Source: Streptomyces sp. NBC_01451
GTDB lineage: Bacteria; Actinomycetota; Actinomycetes; Streptomycetales; Streptomycetaceae
Length of the DNA: 64,000 bases
Direction of reading: 5' to 3'
Assembly: GCF_036227485.1 (NCBI RefSeq)
Contig: NZ_CP109479.1
Location: 10,168,001 to 10,232,000, forward strand
A model generated the notes under the pieces. The model had not been told where the DNA came from. It saw only the letters and a list, made by a program, of their open reading frames with translations, and did not search any database. This document shows positions 1-9,410 of the stretch, in pieces. The position numbers and the translations under genes were made by a program. How positions within the stretch are numbered: position 1 is the first letter of the stretch; every line of letters begins with the position of its first letter.

Positions 1-54
1 GAAATTTGCAGAATTGATGTAAACAACGCTGCTGAAAGGTGTAATAATTGCTGC

Positions 55-1338
55 ATGAATCAGGCTGACGTGCTGAGGAAGCTAGGGGAGAGGGCCTCCG
101 ACCAGTGGGGGCTGGTGACTGCTGCCCAGGCGAAGCTGGACGGTGTCCAGGGGGTGCATCTGCTGCGGCTGGAGCGCGCGGGCCTGCTGGAGAGCGTCGG
201 GCGCGGGGTCTACCGGATTGCGGCCGGGGCTCCGCCGGAGCATCTGGAGACCAAGGTGGCCTGGCTGCGACTGGACCCCAAGACGCCGGCCTGGCAGCGC
301 AGCAGTGCGCAGAAGTGGGCGGGCGTCGTTTCCCACGCGTCCGCCTGCGAGCTCCACGGACTGGGCGATCTTCCCGCCGACAGGGTGGAGCTGATTGTCC
401 CGATACGGCGCACCACCCGGGACGACAGTGTGCTGCTGCACCGCCTGGCGCTGGAGGCCGACGACGTCACCGTGGTGGACGGACTGCCGGTCACCACGGC
501 CGAGCGGACTATTGCCGATCTGCTGCGCTCGCGTGCAGACGGCGCGCACATCGGCACAGTGATCGCAGATGCCGACCGCAGAGGCCTGATCGACGTCGAC
601 CACCTTGCCGACCGCGTGGTTCCCTTCGTCCGCGGCTACGGCCTTCCCGCCACTGCCTCGGGGGAGGAACTGCTGCAGGCCCTGTGCCAGCAGGCAGGCC
701 GCAGCCTGCGCCGCCACGAAACCGAACAGGCCGTCGCAGCAGGCTTCGCCTCCGCCCTGAGCGCACTGGAAGAACTGGACGCCTCGGCCGCGCTGGAGAA
801 GGTCCTGCAGAACATGCCTGTGGCCGATCGTCAGTCCCTGCTGCGGTCGATGGCTGCTCAGCCGACTGCGCTGGAGAAGGTTCTGCAGAGGCTCGGGTCG
901 ACGCCCCTGGAGAAGATCCTGCAGGACTCGGCTGGCCGTCAGTCCGTACTGCAGGGGCAGAGCGCGGTGGAGAAGATCCTGCAGAGGCTCGGCTCGACGC
1001 CCCTGGAGAAGATTCTGCAAGACGTGGCCGATCGTCAGTCCCTGCTGCGGTCGATGGCTGCTCAGCCGACTGCGCTGGAGAAGGTTCTGCAGAGGCTCGG
1101 GTCGACGCCCCTGGAGAAGATCCTGCAGGACTCGGCTGGCCGTCAGTCCGTACTGCAGGGGCAGAGCGCGGTGGAGAAGATCCTGCAGAACTCGCCTGCC
1201 CTGCGTTTCCTGAAAGCTTCGAGCGGTCTGGGCCAGCCTCTGAAGGGCCTGGACGTATGGCGGCCTGTGCTGGAGCAGACAACGCCCCGGCCGCGGGCGC
1301 TTGAGAGGGCCAAGCACGATGAAGAAGAAGCTGACTGA
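55..1338 (+). CDS. AbiEi-like antitoxin with repeat-built C-terminal tail
   Basis: The N-terminal ~200 residues look like the AbiEi family: a winged-helix segment (residues ~15-55, GLLESVGRGVYRI) followed by the body with VVSHASACELHGLGDLP and TTAERTIADLL. AbiEi is known as the antitoxin and transcriptional repressor of type IV toxin-antitoxin systems. The AbiEii toxin gene follows 60 bp downstream on the same strand, so an operon is likely. The protein has 427 residues, longer than I expect for the family. The extra length (~245-385) is built from near-identical helical units carrying L-E-K-(V/I)-L-Q. No strong ribosome binding site precedes the ATG. The family call is fairly safe; the role of the tail is unknown. 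Confidence 0.85.
   Translation: MNQADVLRKLGERASDQWGLVTAAQAKLDGVQGVHLLRLERAGLLESVGRGVYRIAAGAPPEHLETKVAWLRLDPKTPAWQRSSAQKWAGVVSHASACELHGLGDLPADRVELIVPIRRTTRDDSVLLHRLALEADDVTVVDGLPVTTAERTIADLLRSRADGAHIGTVIADADRRGLIDVDHLADRVVPFVRGYGLPATASGEELLQALCQQAGRSLRRHETEQAVAAGFASALSALEELDASAALEKVLQNMPVADRQSLLRSMAAQPTALEKVLQRLGSTPLEKILQDSAGRQSVLQGQSAVEKILQRLGSTPLEKILQDVADRQSLLRSMAAQPTALEKVLQRLGSTPLEKILQDSAGRQSVLQGQSAVEKILQNSPALRFLKASSGLGQPLKGLDVWRPVLEQTTPRPRALERAKHDEEEAD
820..1189 (+). repeat. In-gene direct repeat, 166 bp units, 204 bp period
   Basis: Bases 820-985 recur almost unchanged at 1024-1189. Each unit encodes about 55 residues with several LEKxLQ segments and the phrase DRQSLLRSMAAQ. The 204 bp period (68 codons) keeps frame, so copy number could change without breaking the antitoxin gene. 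The near-identity at DNA level suggests a recent duplication. Confidence 0.9.
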
Positions 1339-1398
1339 CCCTGCCGGGCCCGCGCCCGTAGGGTCGGTTCCTCCGAAGACGGCCCGGCGAGGAGCACG

Positions 1399-2316
1399 AT
1401 GAACGATGGCTATGCCACTCCGGGAGCGCTGGATACCGCGCTCAAGCACCACGCCAAGAAGCATGCGAAAAACGCCAAAGACGTCGGGGCGCTGCGCCGT
1501 GCGTTCTTCTTCCAGCGGCTGGCGGCGCGCGTCTTCGTCGCCGACCCGGACGGCTGGATGATCAAGGGTGGGCAGGCGCTGCTGCTGCGCTACTCCACTG
1601 ACGCCCGCCTGAGCAAGGACATCGACATCCTGCGTGCGGACAGCGAGGCGAGCATCGAGGAGGCAGTCCAGGCTCTGAAGGCTGCGGCAGCTGTGGACCT
1701 GGGGGACCATCTCACATTCGTTCCCACCGGGCTGACCATGCACGGCGACGAGGAAGGCGGCGCCAACCAGGCCTTCATAGTTCAATTGGGGCCCCGCAAA
1801 TCCGAATCCATCCGAGTAGACCTGGTAGTCGGGCGCACCCCCACGGCCATTCCCCAGGTGCGCCGTATCGAGCCGGCGGTACCGATGCCCTGGCCCGACG
1901 ACTGGCCAGAGGTGCGTCTGTACCCTGTGGTCGATCATCTGGCCGACAAGATCTGCGCCATGTACGAGTGGCACGGCACCATCCCCTCAAGCCGGTTCCG
2001 CGACCTGGCGGACCTGTTGCTGATCAGCCAGCGTGAAGTGGTCGACGGCGTACAGGCGCGCCACGCGCTCCGCACAGAGGCCGCCCGGCGGATCGCCAGG
2101 GGCAAAGTCCGTCTCGAGCTGCCTGACTCCTTCAAGACACCGCACCCGTCCTGGCGGACTGGCTATCCCCGGGCTGCCCGTGACGTGAGCGGCCTCAAGG
2201 ACTGTGCGACCTGGGAGGCTGCAGAAACGGCCGCCGCCGAGTTCCTCCCCCCGTTGCTGGGGAGCGAGCCCATTGGCACCTGGGATCCCGCCGATCGTCG
2301 GTGGCGTGACGGCTAG
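1399..2316 (+). CDS. AbiEii/AbiGii-family nucleotidyltransferase toxin
   Basis: The 305-residue protein carries the AbiEii signature: IKGGQALLLRY (Gly57-Gly58) followed by SKDIDIL (Asp74, Asp76), the metal-binding pair of the nucleotidyltransferase fold. A later conserved segment reads VDHLADKICAMYEWH and SRFRDLADLLLI, also typical. AbiEii toxins act by nucleotidyl transfer, and the related MenT enzymes modify tRNA; the substrate here is not known. A good ribosome binding site (GAGGAG) precedes the ATG. With the upstream AbiEi gene it forms a type IV toxin-antitoxin or phage-exclusion module. Both motifs are intact, so activity is plausible. Confidence 0.88.
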   Translation: MNDGYATPGALDTALKHHAKKHAKNAKDVGALRRAFFFQRLAARVFVADPDGWMIKGGQALLLRYSTDARLSKDIDILRADSEASIEEAVQALKAAAAVDLGDHLTFVPTGLTMHGDEEGGANQAFIVQLGPRKSESIRVDLVVGRTPTAIPQVRRIEPAVPMPWPDDWPEVRLYPVVDHLADKICAMYEWHGTIPSSRFRDLADLLLISQREVVDGVQARHALRTEAARRIARGKVRLELPDSFKTPHPSWRTGYPRAARDVSGLKDCATWEAAETAAAEFLPPLLGSEPIGTWDPADRRWRDG

Positions 2317-2852
2317 AGCCCTGCGCGCTCTTCCGGGCCTGTTCGCGGAGGGAGCAACCAGGCGGTCGGGTGCGTCGCGTCGGCCACCAGCACCAGCGGA
2401 CGACGTTCGCGGAATCTGACGGACACAGACGAACCGGCGGAAAAAAGCGGGATTGGCAGGCGGAATGCGAGAAGGCTCATTGGTAGCTGAGGAAAGCCAT
2501 TTAGCGCTTTGCAGGATGCCGCCTGAAGCATGTGATGGTGCTGGGCGGCATGCTGGCAGCTGGCAAGCGGCGCTGTGCCGGGCGGCCGCTCATGGTGCAT
2601 CGCGTGAGGAGCGCAGGCTGGGTAGGTGAGCACGCGGGACCCATAAAGCAACGGCATTGGGCCTAGCGGGCGGGCATCGATGCACGCGAGATCTGCTGCG
2701 CGGGGCGTTCTTCGGGCGCCGCTCGCGCGGCAGGTAGCCCGGGCCCGTCCAGAGCGCGGTCGGGACCAGGCTACAGCCGTGAACTCTAGACCGGGCAGCG
2801 GAGTTGAGTGCTCAGCCCTCGTGCACAGGGCGCGGCTTCCCAAGGAAGGCCT
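2317..2852. other. Intergenic region, convergent genes
   Basis: These 536 bases separate the AbiE operon from the convergent lipoprotein gene. Open frames exist on both strands but have no recognisable motifs, ribosome binding sites or consistent codon bias. I see no RNA gene or clear terminator here. Confidence 0.5.
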
Positions 2853-4499
2853 TCACCCTGAGCCCACATGGCCGGAGCAGCGGTGCACGCCCGGCTCACA
2901 GAACAGGCCGTATCCCCTCTTGTTGATGGTGATGTCGATGGCCATATAGGGCTCACGGGTGATCGTGATGGAGGAGCCCGCCGGGTCGTTCGGGAGTGCG
3001 TCGACCACCGTGCCGGAGGCTTTGTCGGCGGTGCGGCCCTCGTGAAGGGTCCCGGAGGCCCCGCCTCCCATTTCGGTGCCCTTGTCACAGGGAGGGGCGT
3101 GCTCGGAGCACTGCACCATGGTCAGATAGCGGTAGGAGAATGAGCCGTCGGCCCTGATGGTGATGCTGGCGCCGGACCAGGTCCAGGTCCCGACGAACTG
3201 TGCCAGTGGTCGACGCGAGGCCGACGGGGATGGGTTGCGGGAACTGCGGGCGAGGTCACCGATCCAGATACGAGCATGTGCGGGGTCGGAGGTCTCCCAG
3301 GCCCGGCGGGAACCGAGAACCACGACGTTCTCCTTCCATACGGTGAGTGTTGCCAGCGATCTCAGGTTGTCGAACCCGTTGGCCCGGGTCGGTTGTTTGA
3401 TCCACTTCTTTCCGTCGGCGGAGAACCAGAGGGCGCCGACCGCGGAGTTGTCGGCCGCGCGGGCGGACCCGACAGCGACGAAGCCGCTGCCTGCCGGTGT
3501 GACGGCGAGCATTTCCTGGTCCTTGCGGGGGACGACGCCGGCGTCCGGCAGACGTCCCACGTCGAGCGGCGCGCCGGTATGCCACCTGTCATTGCCCTGT
3601 CTGTACCACGTGCGAGGCTCGGTGGTGTGCTCGACGTCGTCGTCGGCCAGGCCACCAGTCAGCACCATGGTGTCGCCATTGCGCGCCAGGTGGCCGAACT
3701 CGTTCCCGTTGTCCGGCAAGGGCTCCTTCTTCCATCTGCCTCCGTCATGGGACGTGAAGAGCTGGTCCGCGGGCTGGAAGTCACCGGTGGTGCAGTTCGT
3801 CAGTAGATGGAAGGCGTCATCGGCGACGAGCACCTCCGCCTTCGCCTCGTCGCCCTCGTGGCCACCGCAGGGTGTCTCGAACAGTGTGGTGGGGTGCCCG
3901 GTCTTCTCCACCAGCCGCACTCGCAGACTTGCCTGCTGCTCGTCGGGCTTGGCTCTGCCGGGTGTCACCTTGGTGACCACCAGGGCCCCCCTCTCTCCGG
4001 CCGCCACCGCCACGGGTATCTCCGTGTCCGGGGACCGGGGCAACAACATGGGGCTCTTCCACGACGACCCGTCGTTGTCTGTGGTCCAGAGCGCCGCGCG
4101 GGCAGTCGAGAACCCGCTGCCGCCCAGGAGCCAGGTGGTCGATCCGTAGGCTGCGAGGGACTGGACGGTGGCCGCCGTACTCATCCCCTCCGGCGTACGG
4201 TCCCGCCATCCGACGCCGTCCCGACTGGCGAATACCTTCTGGGGCACATCGAGTGAGGTGATGGGCAGATAGCCGCTCGCGGCGAAGAGGGCCTTGCTGG
4301 ACGAGGACATGGACGACGGGTAGAAGTCGACGAAGTCCGCCGGGAGTTCGGCCTCGGGGACGTTCAGCCAGACCGGCGCTTTCGATAGAGGCCGGGGCTT
4401 GTCGGAACCGGACTCGGTGCACGCCGAGAGAAGGCACAGCGCGGCCAGGCAGGCGAAGGCGCTGTGTGCCGTGGCGAGGCGATGGTTCAGGAGGCGCAT
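2853..4499 (-). CDS. Asp-box beta-propeller lipoprotein
   Basis: This 548-residue secreted protein starts with a lipoprotein signal peptide (hydrophobic FACLAALCLLSAC, lipobox LSAC). It then carries repeated Asp-box-like motifs: SRDGVGW, TDNDGSSW, SHDGGRW and SADGKKW. Such motifs cap the blades of BNR/sialidase-type propellers. A separate C-terminal domain begins near FVGTWTWSGASITI. Catalytic sialidase residues are not evident, so a binding or scaffold role is more likely than hydrolysis. The ATG at 4499 lies 13 bp inside the end of the upstream gene, which indicates translational coupling with the membrane-anchored HTH protein. Its ligand is unknown. Confidence 0.75.
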   Translation of the reverse strand: MRLLNHRLATAHSAFACLAALCLLSACTESGSDKPRPLSKAPVWLNVPEAELPADFVDFYPSSMSSSSKALFAASGYLPITSLDVPQKVFASRDGVGWRDRTPEGMSTAATVQSLAAYGSTTWLLGGSGFSTARAALWTTDNDGSSWKSPMLLPRSPDTEIPVAVAAGERGALVVTKVTPGRAKPDEQQASLRVRLVEKTGHPTTLFETPCGGHEGDEAKAEVLVADDAFHLLTNCTTGDFQPADQLFTSHDGGRWKKEPLPDNGNEFGHLARNGDTMVLTGGLADDDVEHTTEPRTWYRQGNDRWHTGAPLDVGRLPDAGVVPRKDQEMLAVTPAGSGFVAVGSARAADNSAVGALWFSADGKKWIKQPTRANGFDNLRSLATLTVWKENVVVLGSRRAWETSDPAHARIWIGDLARSSRNPSPSASRRPLAQFVGTWTWSGASITIRADGSFSYRYLTMVQCSEHAPPCDKGTEMGGGASGTLHEGRTADKASGTVVDALPNDPAGSSITITREPYMAIDITINKRGYGLFCEPGVHRCSGHVGSG

Positions 4500-5662
4500 G
4501 TCTTCCCATCCGTCAGCCGCACGAGGCGGGTGCTGGTTGAGTCCGGACACAGCCACGTCGCGTTCCGGTCGGCCGTCGTACGGAAGGGCTTGCCCTGGTC
4601 GTCGATACGAAGCTCGCCCCGTTTCCCGTTCCATGCCCACTGCAGCCGCAGTGTGAAGGTCACGTCGTGCGCGTGGGTGGACGGTTGCACGACGAAGTGC
4701 TCCGGGTCGCTGCCGCTCACGGTGTACGGCCAGCCAGTGTCGGACGCACTGCCCCCGTCGCCTGCACGGGCGGCGGCTTTGACCACCTGAGGACGTGCCT
4801 GGTCGAGGTTCACGGAGAGGTTGCGGTTCGGTGGGTCGCCCTGGCACACCACGGGCACCCGGCTCCCTCGTAACGGCTCGTGCTTGGAGACGACCTCCAC
4901 AGCCAGACCGAGGAGGGTTACGGTCTGTCCTTCCTTGCCCTGGACCGTGAAGCCCAGGCCCGTCTTCGAGGCCGAGACGCCGTCAGCCGGCCGGGGACCG
5001 GGCACCATCTGTGATGCACCGATCGTCCCAGGAACCACAACTGCGTCGCCGCATTGCCAGCTCGGGGAGTCAGCCACGAAGGTCAGGGGCGCGGTTGACT
5101 GCCTGCCACTCGGAGAGTCGTCTGCGGACGACTGCCAGCCGTCACCCGCCGACGCACGGGACATCTCGTACGCGCCCACAGCTCCCCCCGCAACCAGTGC
5201 GACGAGTGCTATTCCCACCACAATCCCTCTCGGGCGGGACCACCGAGGCCGGCGGCCAGCCGGGTCCGTATCGGACACGGCGGCGTCGACCGCGTCGGCA
5301 GGCACGGCCGACTGGGTCACGCCAGTCGCTGACCCGGCCGCAGCCGGGCCGCCCTTCCTCTGAGTGCTCGGCGATGCCCCCCTCTTCTTCTGCTCGCGCA
5401 GCCGATCCAACCAGAACTCGTCCAGCCGCATCTCTAAAGGAACCCGCTGGCCGCCGCGTTGGAGGAGCGCTTTGACGACGTTCAGGGCGACTGTCCTGTT
5501 TCGCGGCGTACGCCCTTCCTTCAACCACCCCTCGATAGTGGTGGCACTGACCCTCGTCACCGCCTCCAGACCCTTCGTCGTCGGCTCGCCTGCGAGTCCG
5601 TACAGCCTGGCGAGAGCCTCCGTGAACGGGCCCTGCCCGGTCGGCTCTTGAGAACGCGCCAC
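4487..5662 (-). CDS. HTH-like cytoplasmic domain, single TM, extracellular domain
   Basis: The GTG at 5662 is chosen because AAGGAG lies six bases upstream. Residues ~1-85 look like a helix-turn-helix fold (VSATTIEGWLKEGRTPRN). A basic linker follows, then one membrane helix (GIVVGIALVALVAGGAVGAY) and an extracytoplasmic domain of about 220 residues with paired cysteines. The order suggests a one-component transmembrane regulator or anchored sensor that couples an outside signal to DNA. It overlaps the lipoprotein gene by 13 bp, so the lipoprotein may be its outside partner. I do not recognise the extracellular domain. Confidence 0.65.
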   Translation of the reverse strand: MARSQEPTGQGPFTEALARLYGLAGEPTTKGLEAVTRVSATTIEGWLKEGRTPRNRTVALNVVKALLQRGGQRVPLEMRLDEFWLDRLREQKKRGASPSTQRKGGPAAAGSATGVTQSAVPADAVDAAVSDTDPAGRRPRWSRPRGIVVGIALVALVAGGAVGAYEMSRASAGDGWQSSADDSPSGRQSTAPLTFVADSPSWQCGDAVVVPGTIGASQMVPGPRPADGVSASKTGLGFTVQGKEGQTVTLLGLAVEVVSKHEPLRGSRVPVVCQGDPPNRNLSVNLDQARPQVVKAAARAGDGGSASDTGWPYTVSGSDPEHFVVQPSTHAHDVTFTLRLQWAWNGKRGELRIDDQGKPFRTTADRNATWLCPDSTSTRLVRLTDGKTCAS

Positions 5663-5861
5663 CCGCAACTCCTTGCCTGGCACGGCACGAGTCGGGCCGA
5701 GTCGCCCGAGTCGGAGAAACAGAACTTAGCGCCTGACCAGGGAGCTCACGGCAGAACGGCCAAACGTCCGGTGCAGAGCGGACGGAGACGTGCTGACCTC
5801 TCCTCCTATACGCCTTTGCGGTTCCATGACGCCGCACGGGCCCAAGGGCCAGGGAGTCGTG

Positions 5862-6122
5862 ATGAGTTCGCATCTCACCATTGGATTAGCAGACACTCAC
5901 GCCCAGGTGGAAACGCTCGGGAACACAGGCCCTGAAGCCGGGCCCATGTTGACCGCGCTTCTGGTTGGCCTTCTCGTCGCGCCGGCAACCGCACTGATGT
6001 ACCGCCACAGCGGCGCATCGGTCCCGAAAAGCGTCAAGCGCGGCGGCCTCGCCTTCGCATGCGCCGCTACTTTCTCCTGGGACCTATTCCCGATCTCGTT
6101 CTGCGTCAATATCGCAACTTGA
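5862..6122 (+). CDS. Small membrane protein, unknown
   Basis: This is an 86-residue reading frame starting at ATG 5862, with GGGAG a few bases upstream. It contains one clear hydrophobic helix (MLTALLVGLLVAPATALMY) followed by a basic stretch and a second weaker hydrophobic segment ending in Cys. It is divergent from the HTH/lipoprotein operon. I see no family match. A small plasmid-transfer (Spd-like) or immunity role is possible but unsupported. Confidence 0.5.
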   Translation: MSSHLTIGLADTHAQVETLGNTGPEAGPMLTALLVGLLVAPATALMYRHSGASVPKSVKRGGLAFACAATFSWDLFPISFCVNIAT

Positions 6123-6165
6123 ACGGTGGGTTACCCCCGATCGATACCGGCTACAGGAGCCCACC

Positions 6166-6474
6166 ATGCCCGTTCCGTCCCATGCTCCGCAGGCCCCTAC
6201 CCCGGCACGCCCCAGCCGTGTGCCCGCTCTAGCGGGCGCGGGCCTTTCCAGCGTCGGAGTCCTGACCGTTAGTCTCGCCGGTGCACCCTGGCCCATGGTT
6301 CTCGCCCTCGCCCTCACAAGCCTGCTCGTCGTCCTAGTCCAGTCCGCACTCCAGTCCCTCATTCCGCAGGAGTCTGTCCACCGCCTCCACTGGTGGCGCA
6401 GTTACTGGAGCCATCGAAAGACCGGCCATCGTGGCCGCGATAGCCAGCCCGACACTCTCCCGCCCGCGCCCTAA
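6166..6474 (+). CDS. Small two-helix membrane protein, unknown
   Basis: This 102-residue protein starts at an ATG with AGGAG seven bases upstream. A Pro/Ala-rich N-terminus is followed by two hydrophobic segments (about residues 22-38 and 42-60, including MVLALALTSLLVVLVQSAL) and a basic tail. It lies 43 bp after another small membrane gene on the same strand, so they are probably co-transcribed. Such pairs of small membrane proteins are common next to conjugation functions of Streptomyces plasmids, but nothing here proves that role. Confidence 0.55.
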   Translation: MPVPSHAPQAPTPARPSRVPALAGAGLSSVGVLTVSLAGAPWPMVLALALTSLLVVLVQSALQSLIPQESVHRLHWWRSYWSHRKTGHRGRDSQPDTLPPAP

Positions 6475-6804
6475 GAGGGCGTCTTCGGCGAGCCGGTCAC
6501 GACCCATCTACCACCATCCGTGGATTGCATTGATCAGGTTCGACACAGCGGTGATGAACACTGTCCAGGCGAGGATGTCCCTTCGGTGTGGAGGCGGAGA
6601 GTCTGAGGTGGTCGGATCAAGCATCGCTAGCCCCCTGCTGGCTTCGTATCGTCCCGGTTGTATGAACTTTTGTAGGCGATTCGATTGCTGCGCACACCGG
6701 GCGCGTTGCGTCGGCGCTGTTGAGCAGGCGCGGGCGCGGGGGCGCGCCGATTACCGCGCACCTGCGCGCTATTGCGCAGCGCTGCTTGCCGCGACGATGG
6801 CCGC
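6475..6804. other. Intergenic region
   Basis: About 330 bases with no convincing gene. Short frames lack ribosome binding sites and typical codon bias. The stretch 6745-6790 is rich in GCGC and may be the promoter-proximal region of the next gene, but I see no clear -35/-10 pair. Confidence 0.4.
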
Positions 6805-7938
6805 ATGGAACAGGAACGAACTCTCAAGGACCACCTGTCCTACCCCTACAACCAAGACCTCTCTGGTGTGCTGCGCCGGATGAACCGGCGCACACCCTTC
6901 AGCAGGAAGAGACTGGCCAACGATCCGGTGACCGCCGCCTACGTGCTCGCCGGCATGCAGTTGATTCGACGCCACCTGGGGCCCGGCGCGCAGAGAGTGC
7001 TCAACGATCCAGAAGATGACAACTCTCTTGGACGTCCTCTTTTGAGCTTTCTGTCCCAGCGAGCGATCGTGGCCGAACTGGCCAACAATCCGGCGCCCTT
7101 CCCTCGCGTGGGGTCTACCGCCACTCTTCGGTGCAGTTGGAGGTCACACTCGGACTACATCGCCGACCTGCTCAGCTTTGGACTGTGGTCGCTTCACGAG
7201 CCGGCGCTATACGACTCGCGGATCGGCCCTGACACCGAACGACTCCTTGAGGGGCCGGAGTTCGTCGAGGCAGCTCATCGGTTGTGCTACTACGATCTGA
7301 CTACTGTCGTCGACGGGCCGACGTTCCGCCTCGAGCTCGTCGCCACGGCCGCAGCCGAGGGCGACGAGGTGATCCAGGAGGCTCTGGCAGCAAACCACCA
7401 GGGCGCTATGGAACCCTGGAAGCAGGTGTACCAGGAGATGTTCCTCGCTCGCGGACTACGACTGCGTCCCGACGTGACCCTGGACGATTTCGCTGGAATG
7501 CTCGCTGCCTTGGCATCCGGGTACGCGCTGCGCCAAATCGGCAATCCTGCCTTGGTCGGCATCGATACATCAAAGGAACGCTGCATCTTCGGCACAGCGG
7601 CACTGGCCCTGCTCCTGGGCTGTGTAGAACGCGTCGCCGAAGGTGGCACAGCCGACGTCAGCATCGAGGATGCAATCCGTGAACTTATCTACGGTCAACT
7701 GCCGCAGGAAGGTCAACAAACTGCTCCGCCTGCACCGCCCCAGGAAGCAGATCCCCACTTCGAGACGGGTAACGCCTCGTCTGGCCCCCTGCACGAAGAA
7801 CCGACGGCCTCGTCCGAAGACGAGACACGCGCATTCTTCGTCCAGCTCGACCGGCTCTGCAACGAGCAACAGCCAGCCGAGGTAAAGCAGGCCGCAGTGG
7901 CACTGCGCGACCGGTTGCTCTCCCCATCAGATGACTGA
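6805..7938 (+). CDS. Unknown cytoplasmic protein, mostly helical
   Basis: The product has 377 residues when read from ATG 6805; a TTG 11 codons upstream is possible. It is strongly helical with no membrane segment. The middle (about residues 180-300, DDFAGMLAALASGYALRQIGN) resembles the ligand-binding helical domain of TetR-type proteins, but no N-terminal helix-turn-helix is obvious. The C-terminal ~90 residues are acidic and Pro/Ser-rich. It is convergent with the AAA ATPase downstream. I cannot assign a function. Confidence 0.6.
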   Translation: MEQERTLKDHLSYPYNQDLSGVLRRMNRRTPFSRKRLANDPVTAAYVLAGMQLIRRHLGPGAQRVLNDPEDDNSLGRPLLSFLSQRAIVAELANNPAPFPRVGSTATLRCSWRSHSDYIADLLSFGLWSLHEPALYDSRIGPDTERLLEGPEFVEAAHRLCYYDLTTVVDGPTFRLELVATAAAEGDEVIQEALAANHQGAMEPWKQVYQEMFLARGLRLRPDVTLDDFAGMLAALASGYALRQIGNPALVGIDTSKERCIFGTAALALLLGCVERVAEGGTADVSIEDAIRELIYGQLPQEGQQTAPPAPPQEADPHFETGNASSGPLHEEPTASSEDETRAFFVQLDRLCNEQQPAEVKQAAVALRDRLLSPSDD

Positions 7939-8036
7939 CGAAGCGTCCCTGAGCGCCCGCCCTATGACTGACACCGCTGGGACGACACCGATCGCCCGGT
8001 TGTTGATGCACCAGGCGGGCACGTGCTGGAGCGGAA

Positions 8037-9410
8037 TCACCGTTCCGGCTCCGGCTCCAGCCGTGCGGCGACTTCTGCCACCCTGCTCTGCACGGAGCTG
8101 GTCAGCAGACGGCTCAGTTCCCGGTACTCGGCTACCTCTGCCTCCGAGGCGGTGGCGGCGTACACCTTGCGTTCCAGTTCCACCAGCCGGCGGCGGTGTT
8201 CCTCGGCGCGGCCGGAGTAGAGAGTGTCCAGGCCGAACAGTTCGGAGAGCACCGCGTCGTCCGCGCTGCCGAAGACGACCCGCCGGTAGAGATCCTTATC
8301 CACCACGGCGGGCGGCTCGTTCTCGTCCCAGCCGGGCAGACGGATCAGCGCGTCCTCGTCGGCGGCCTGGCAGATGTAGGGGCTGTGACTGGTGACGATG
8401 AACTGGATGTTGGGGAAGTGCGCGCGCAGCCAGTGCCCGATCCGCTGCTGCCAGCTCACGTGCAGATGATTTTCTACCTCGTCGATCAACACCACGCCCG
8501 GCTGCAGGACGGTGACGCGCCCGTCCTCGTCCTGCTGCACATCCAGCTGGCCGTACGCTTCGTGAATGTGCCGCGCGATGTCCAGGACCAGGGCGGCCAC
8601 CGTCCGGTAGCCGTCACTCATCGCGCGCAGTGCGAAGCCGACATCATCGTCGCTGGTCGACACCCACAGCCCGTCGGCCGAAACCCCGTTGACCTGCAGC
8701 TCGTTCGGCATGAGGCCGTCACTGAGCAGGTTCAGCACGATGTCCAGCAGCCGTGCGGCGGGACCCGGATCCGTGCTGGCGTCGTCTGTCCGTTCCTCCA
8801 GCGACCGGTGATGGAGATCGATCACCCACCCCACGCTCTCACCCAGGGCAGCGTCCTCGTGGAAGAGCGTGGCCAGGTGGCTGGCCACTAGATCATCGCG
8901 GGCGTATCCGCCGGACAGGCCCCCTGACAGCCGCCGGAACGGCCCGTACCCGGCGCAGAACCATCCTGAGGCGGCAGGCGACCACGGACCGCTCTCGACG
9001 GCCTCGGCATCGCTGAGACCTGGCGTCAGCATGCTCGTCGGCCGATGCCCCGGCCCACGGGGCCTGGCCGGCAGAGCCTTCCACATCAGGCCCAGTCGGA
9101 GCTCTCGCGGCAGGTCCCCGTCCCTCTCCAGACCAGTGAACTCATCGGCCTCCGCGTCGACCTGGACATCCACCACGGCCTGGCCGCTGGAAGCCTCACG
9201 CGAGACCATGCCCGCCACCCCCGCATTCAGGGCCAGTGCGGTCTGCGGGCCGCACAGCGCCAGAGCGACGGTCTGCAGCAGGGCCGACTTGCCGGAGCCG
9301 TTGCGGCCGGCCAGGACGATCCAGCCGCCGCGCCCCGGCAGCCTCAGGTCTACGGCCCGGCTGCCGCTGAAGCCCCTGATGTCAGTGAGCCGTACCCGTG
9401 TGACGTACAC
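8037..9410 (-). CDS. AAA/RecF-SMC-like ATPase (OLD-type core without nuclease)
   Basis: The 457-residue protein opens VYVTRVRLTDIRGFSGSRAV and has Walker A GRNGSGKS (Lys41). Near the C-terminal third it has Walker B VVLIDEVENHLH and the following IVTSHSPYI. This is the RecF/SMC/OLD class of ABC-like ATPase whose two halves pair to form the site. OLD proteins usually carry a C-terminal Toprim nuclease; none is visible, only a coiled tail (YRELSRLLTSSVQSRVAEVAARL). The GTG at 9410 has GGAG six bases upstream. Such solitary ATPases often occur in anti-phage loci (as in Gabija or retron partners), but no partner nuclease is adjacent. Confidence 0.78.
   Translation of the reverse strand: MYVTRVRLTDIRGFSGSRAVDLRLPGRGGWIVLAGRNGSGKSALLQTVALALCGPQTALALNAGVAGMVSREASSGQAVVDVQVDAEADEFTGLERDGDLPRELRLGLMWKALPARPRGPGHRPTSMLTPGLSDAEAVESGPWSPAASGWFCAGYGPFRRLSGGLSGGYARDDLVASHLATLFHEDAALGESVGWVIDLHHRSLEERTDDASTDPGPAARLLDIVLNLLSDGLMPNELQVNGVSADGLWVSTSDDDVGFALRAMSDGYRTVAALVLDIARHIHEAYGQLDVQQDEDGRVTVLQPGVVLIDEVENHLHVSWQQRIGHWLRAHFPNIQFIVTSHSPYICQAADEDALIRLPGWDENEPPAVVDKDLYRRVVFGSADDAVLSELFGLDTLYSGRAEEHRRRLVELERKVYAATASEAEVAEYRELSRLLTSSVQSRVAEVAARLEPEPER

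Noticed and set aside
82..1974. A 630-codon minus-strand frame opposite the AbiE genes
   Set aside because: It is the GC-bias shadow of the two AbiE genes; it has no motifs and follows their repeats, while the plus-strand genes carry family signatures.
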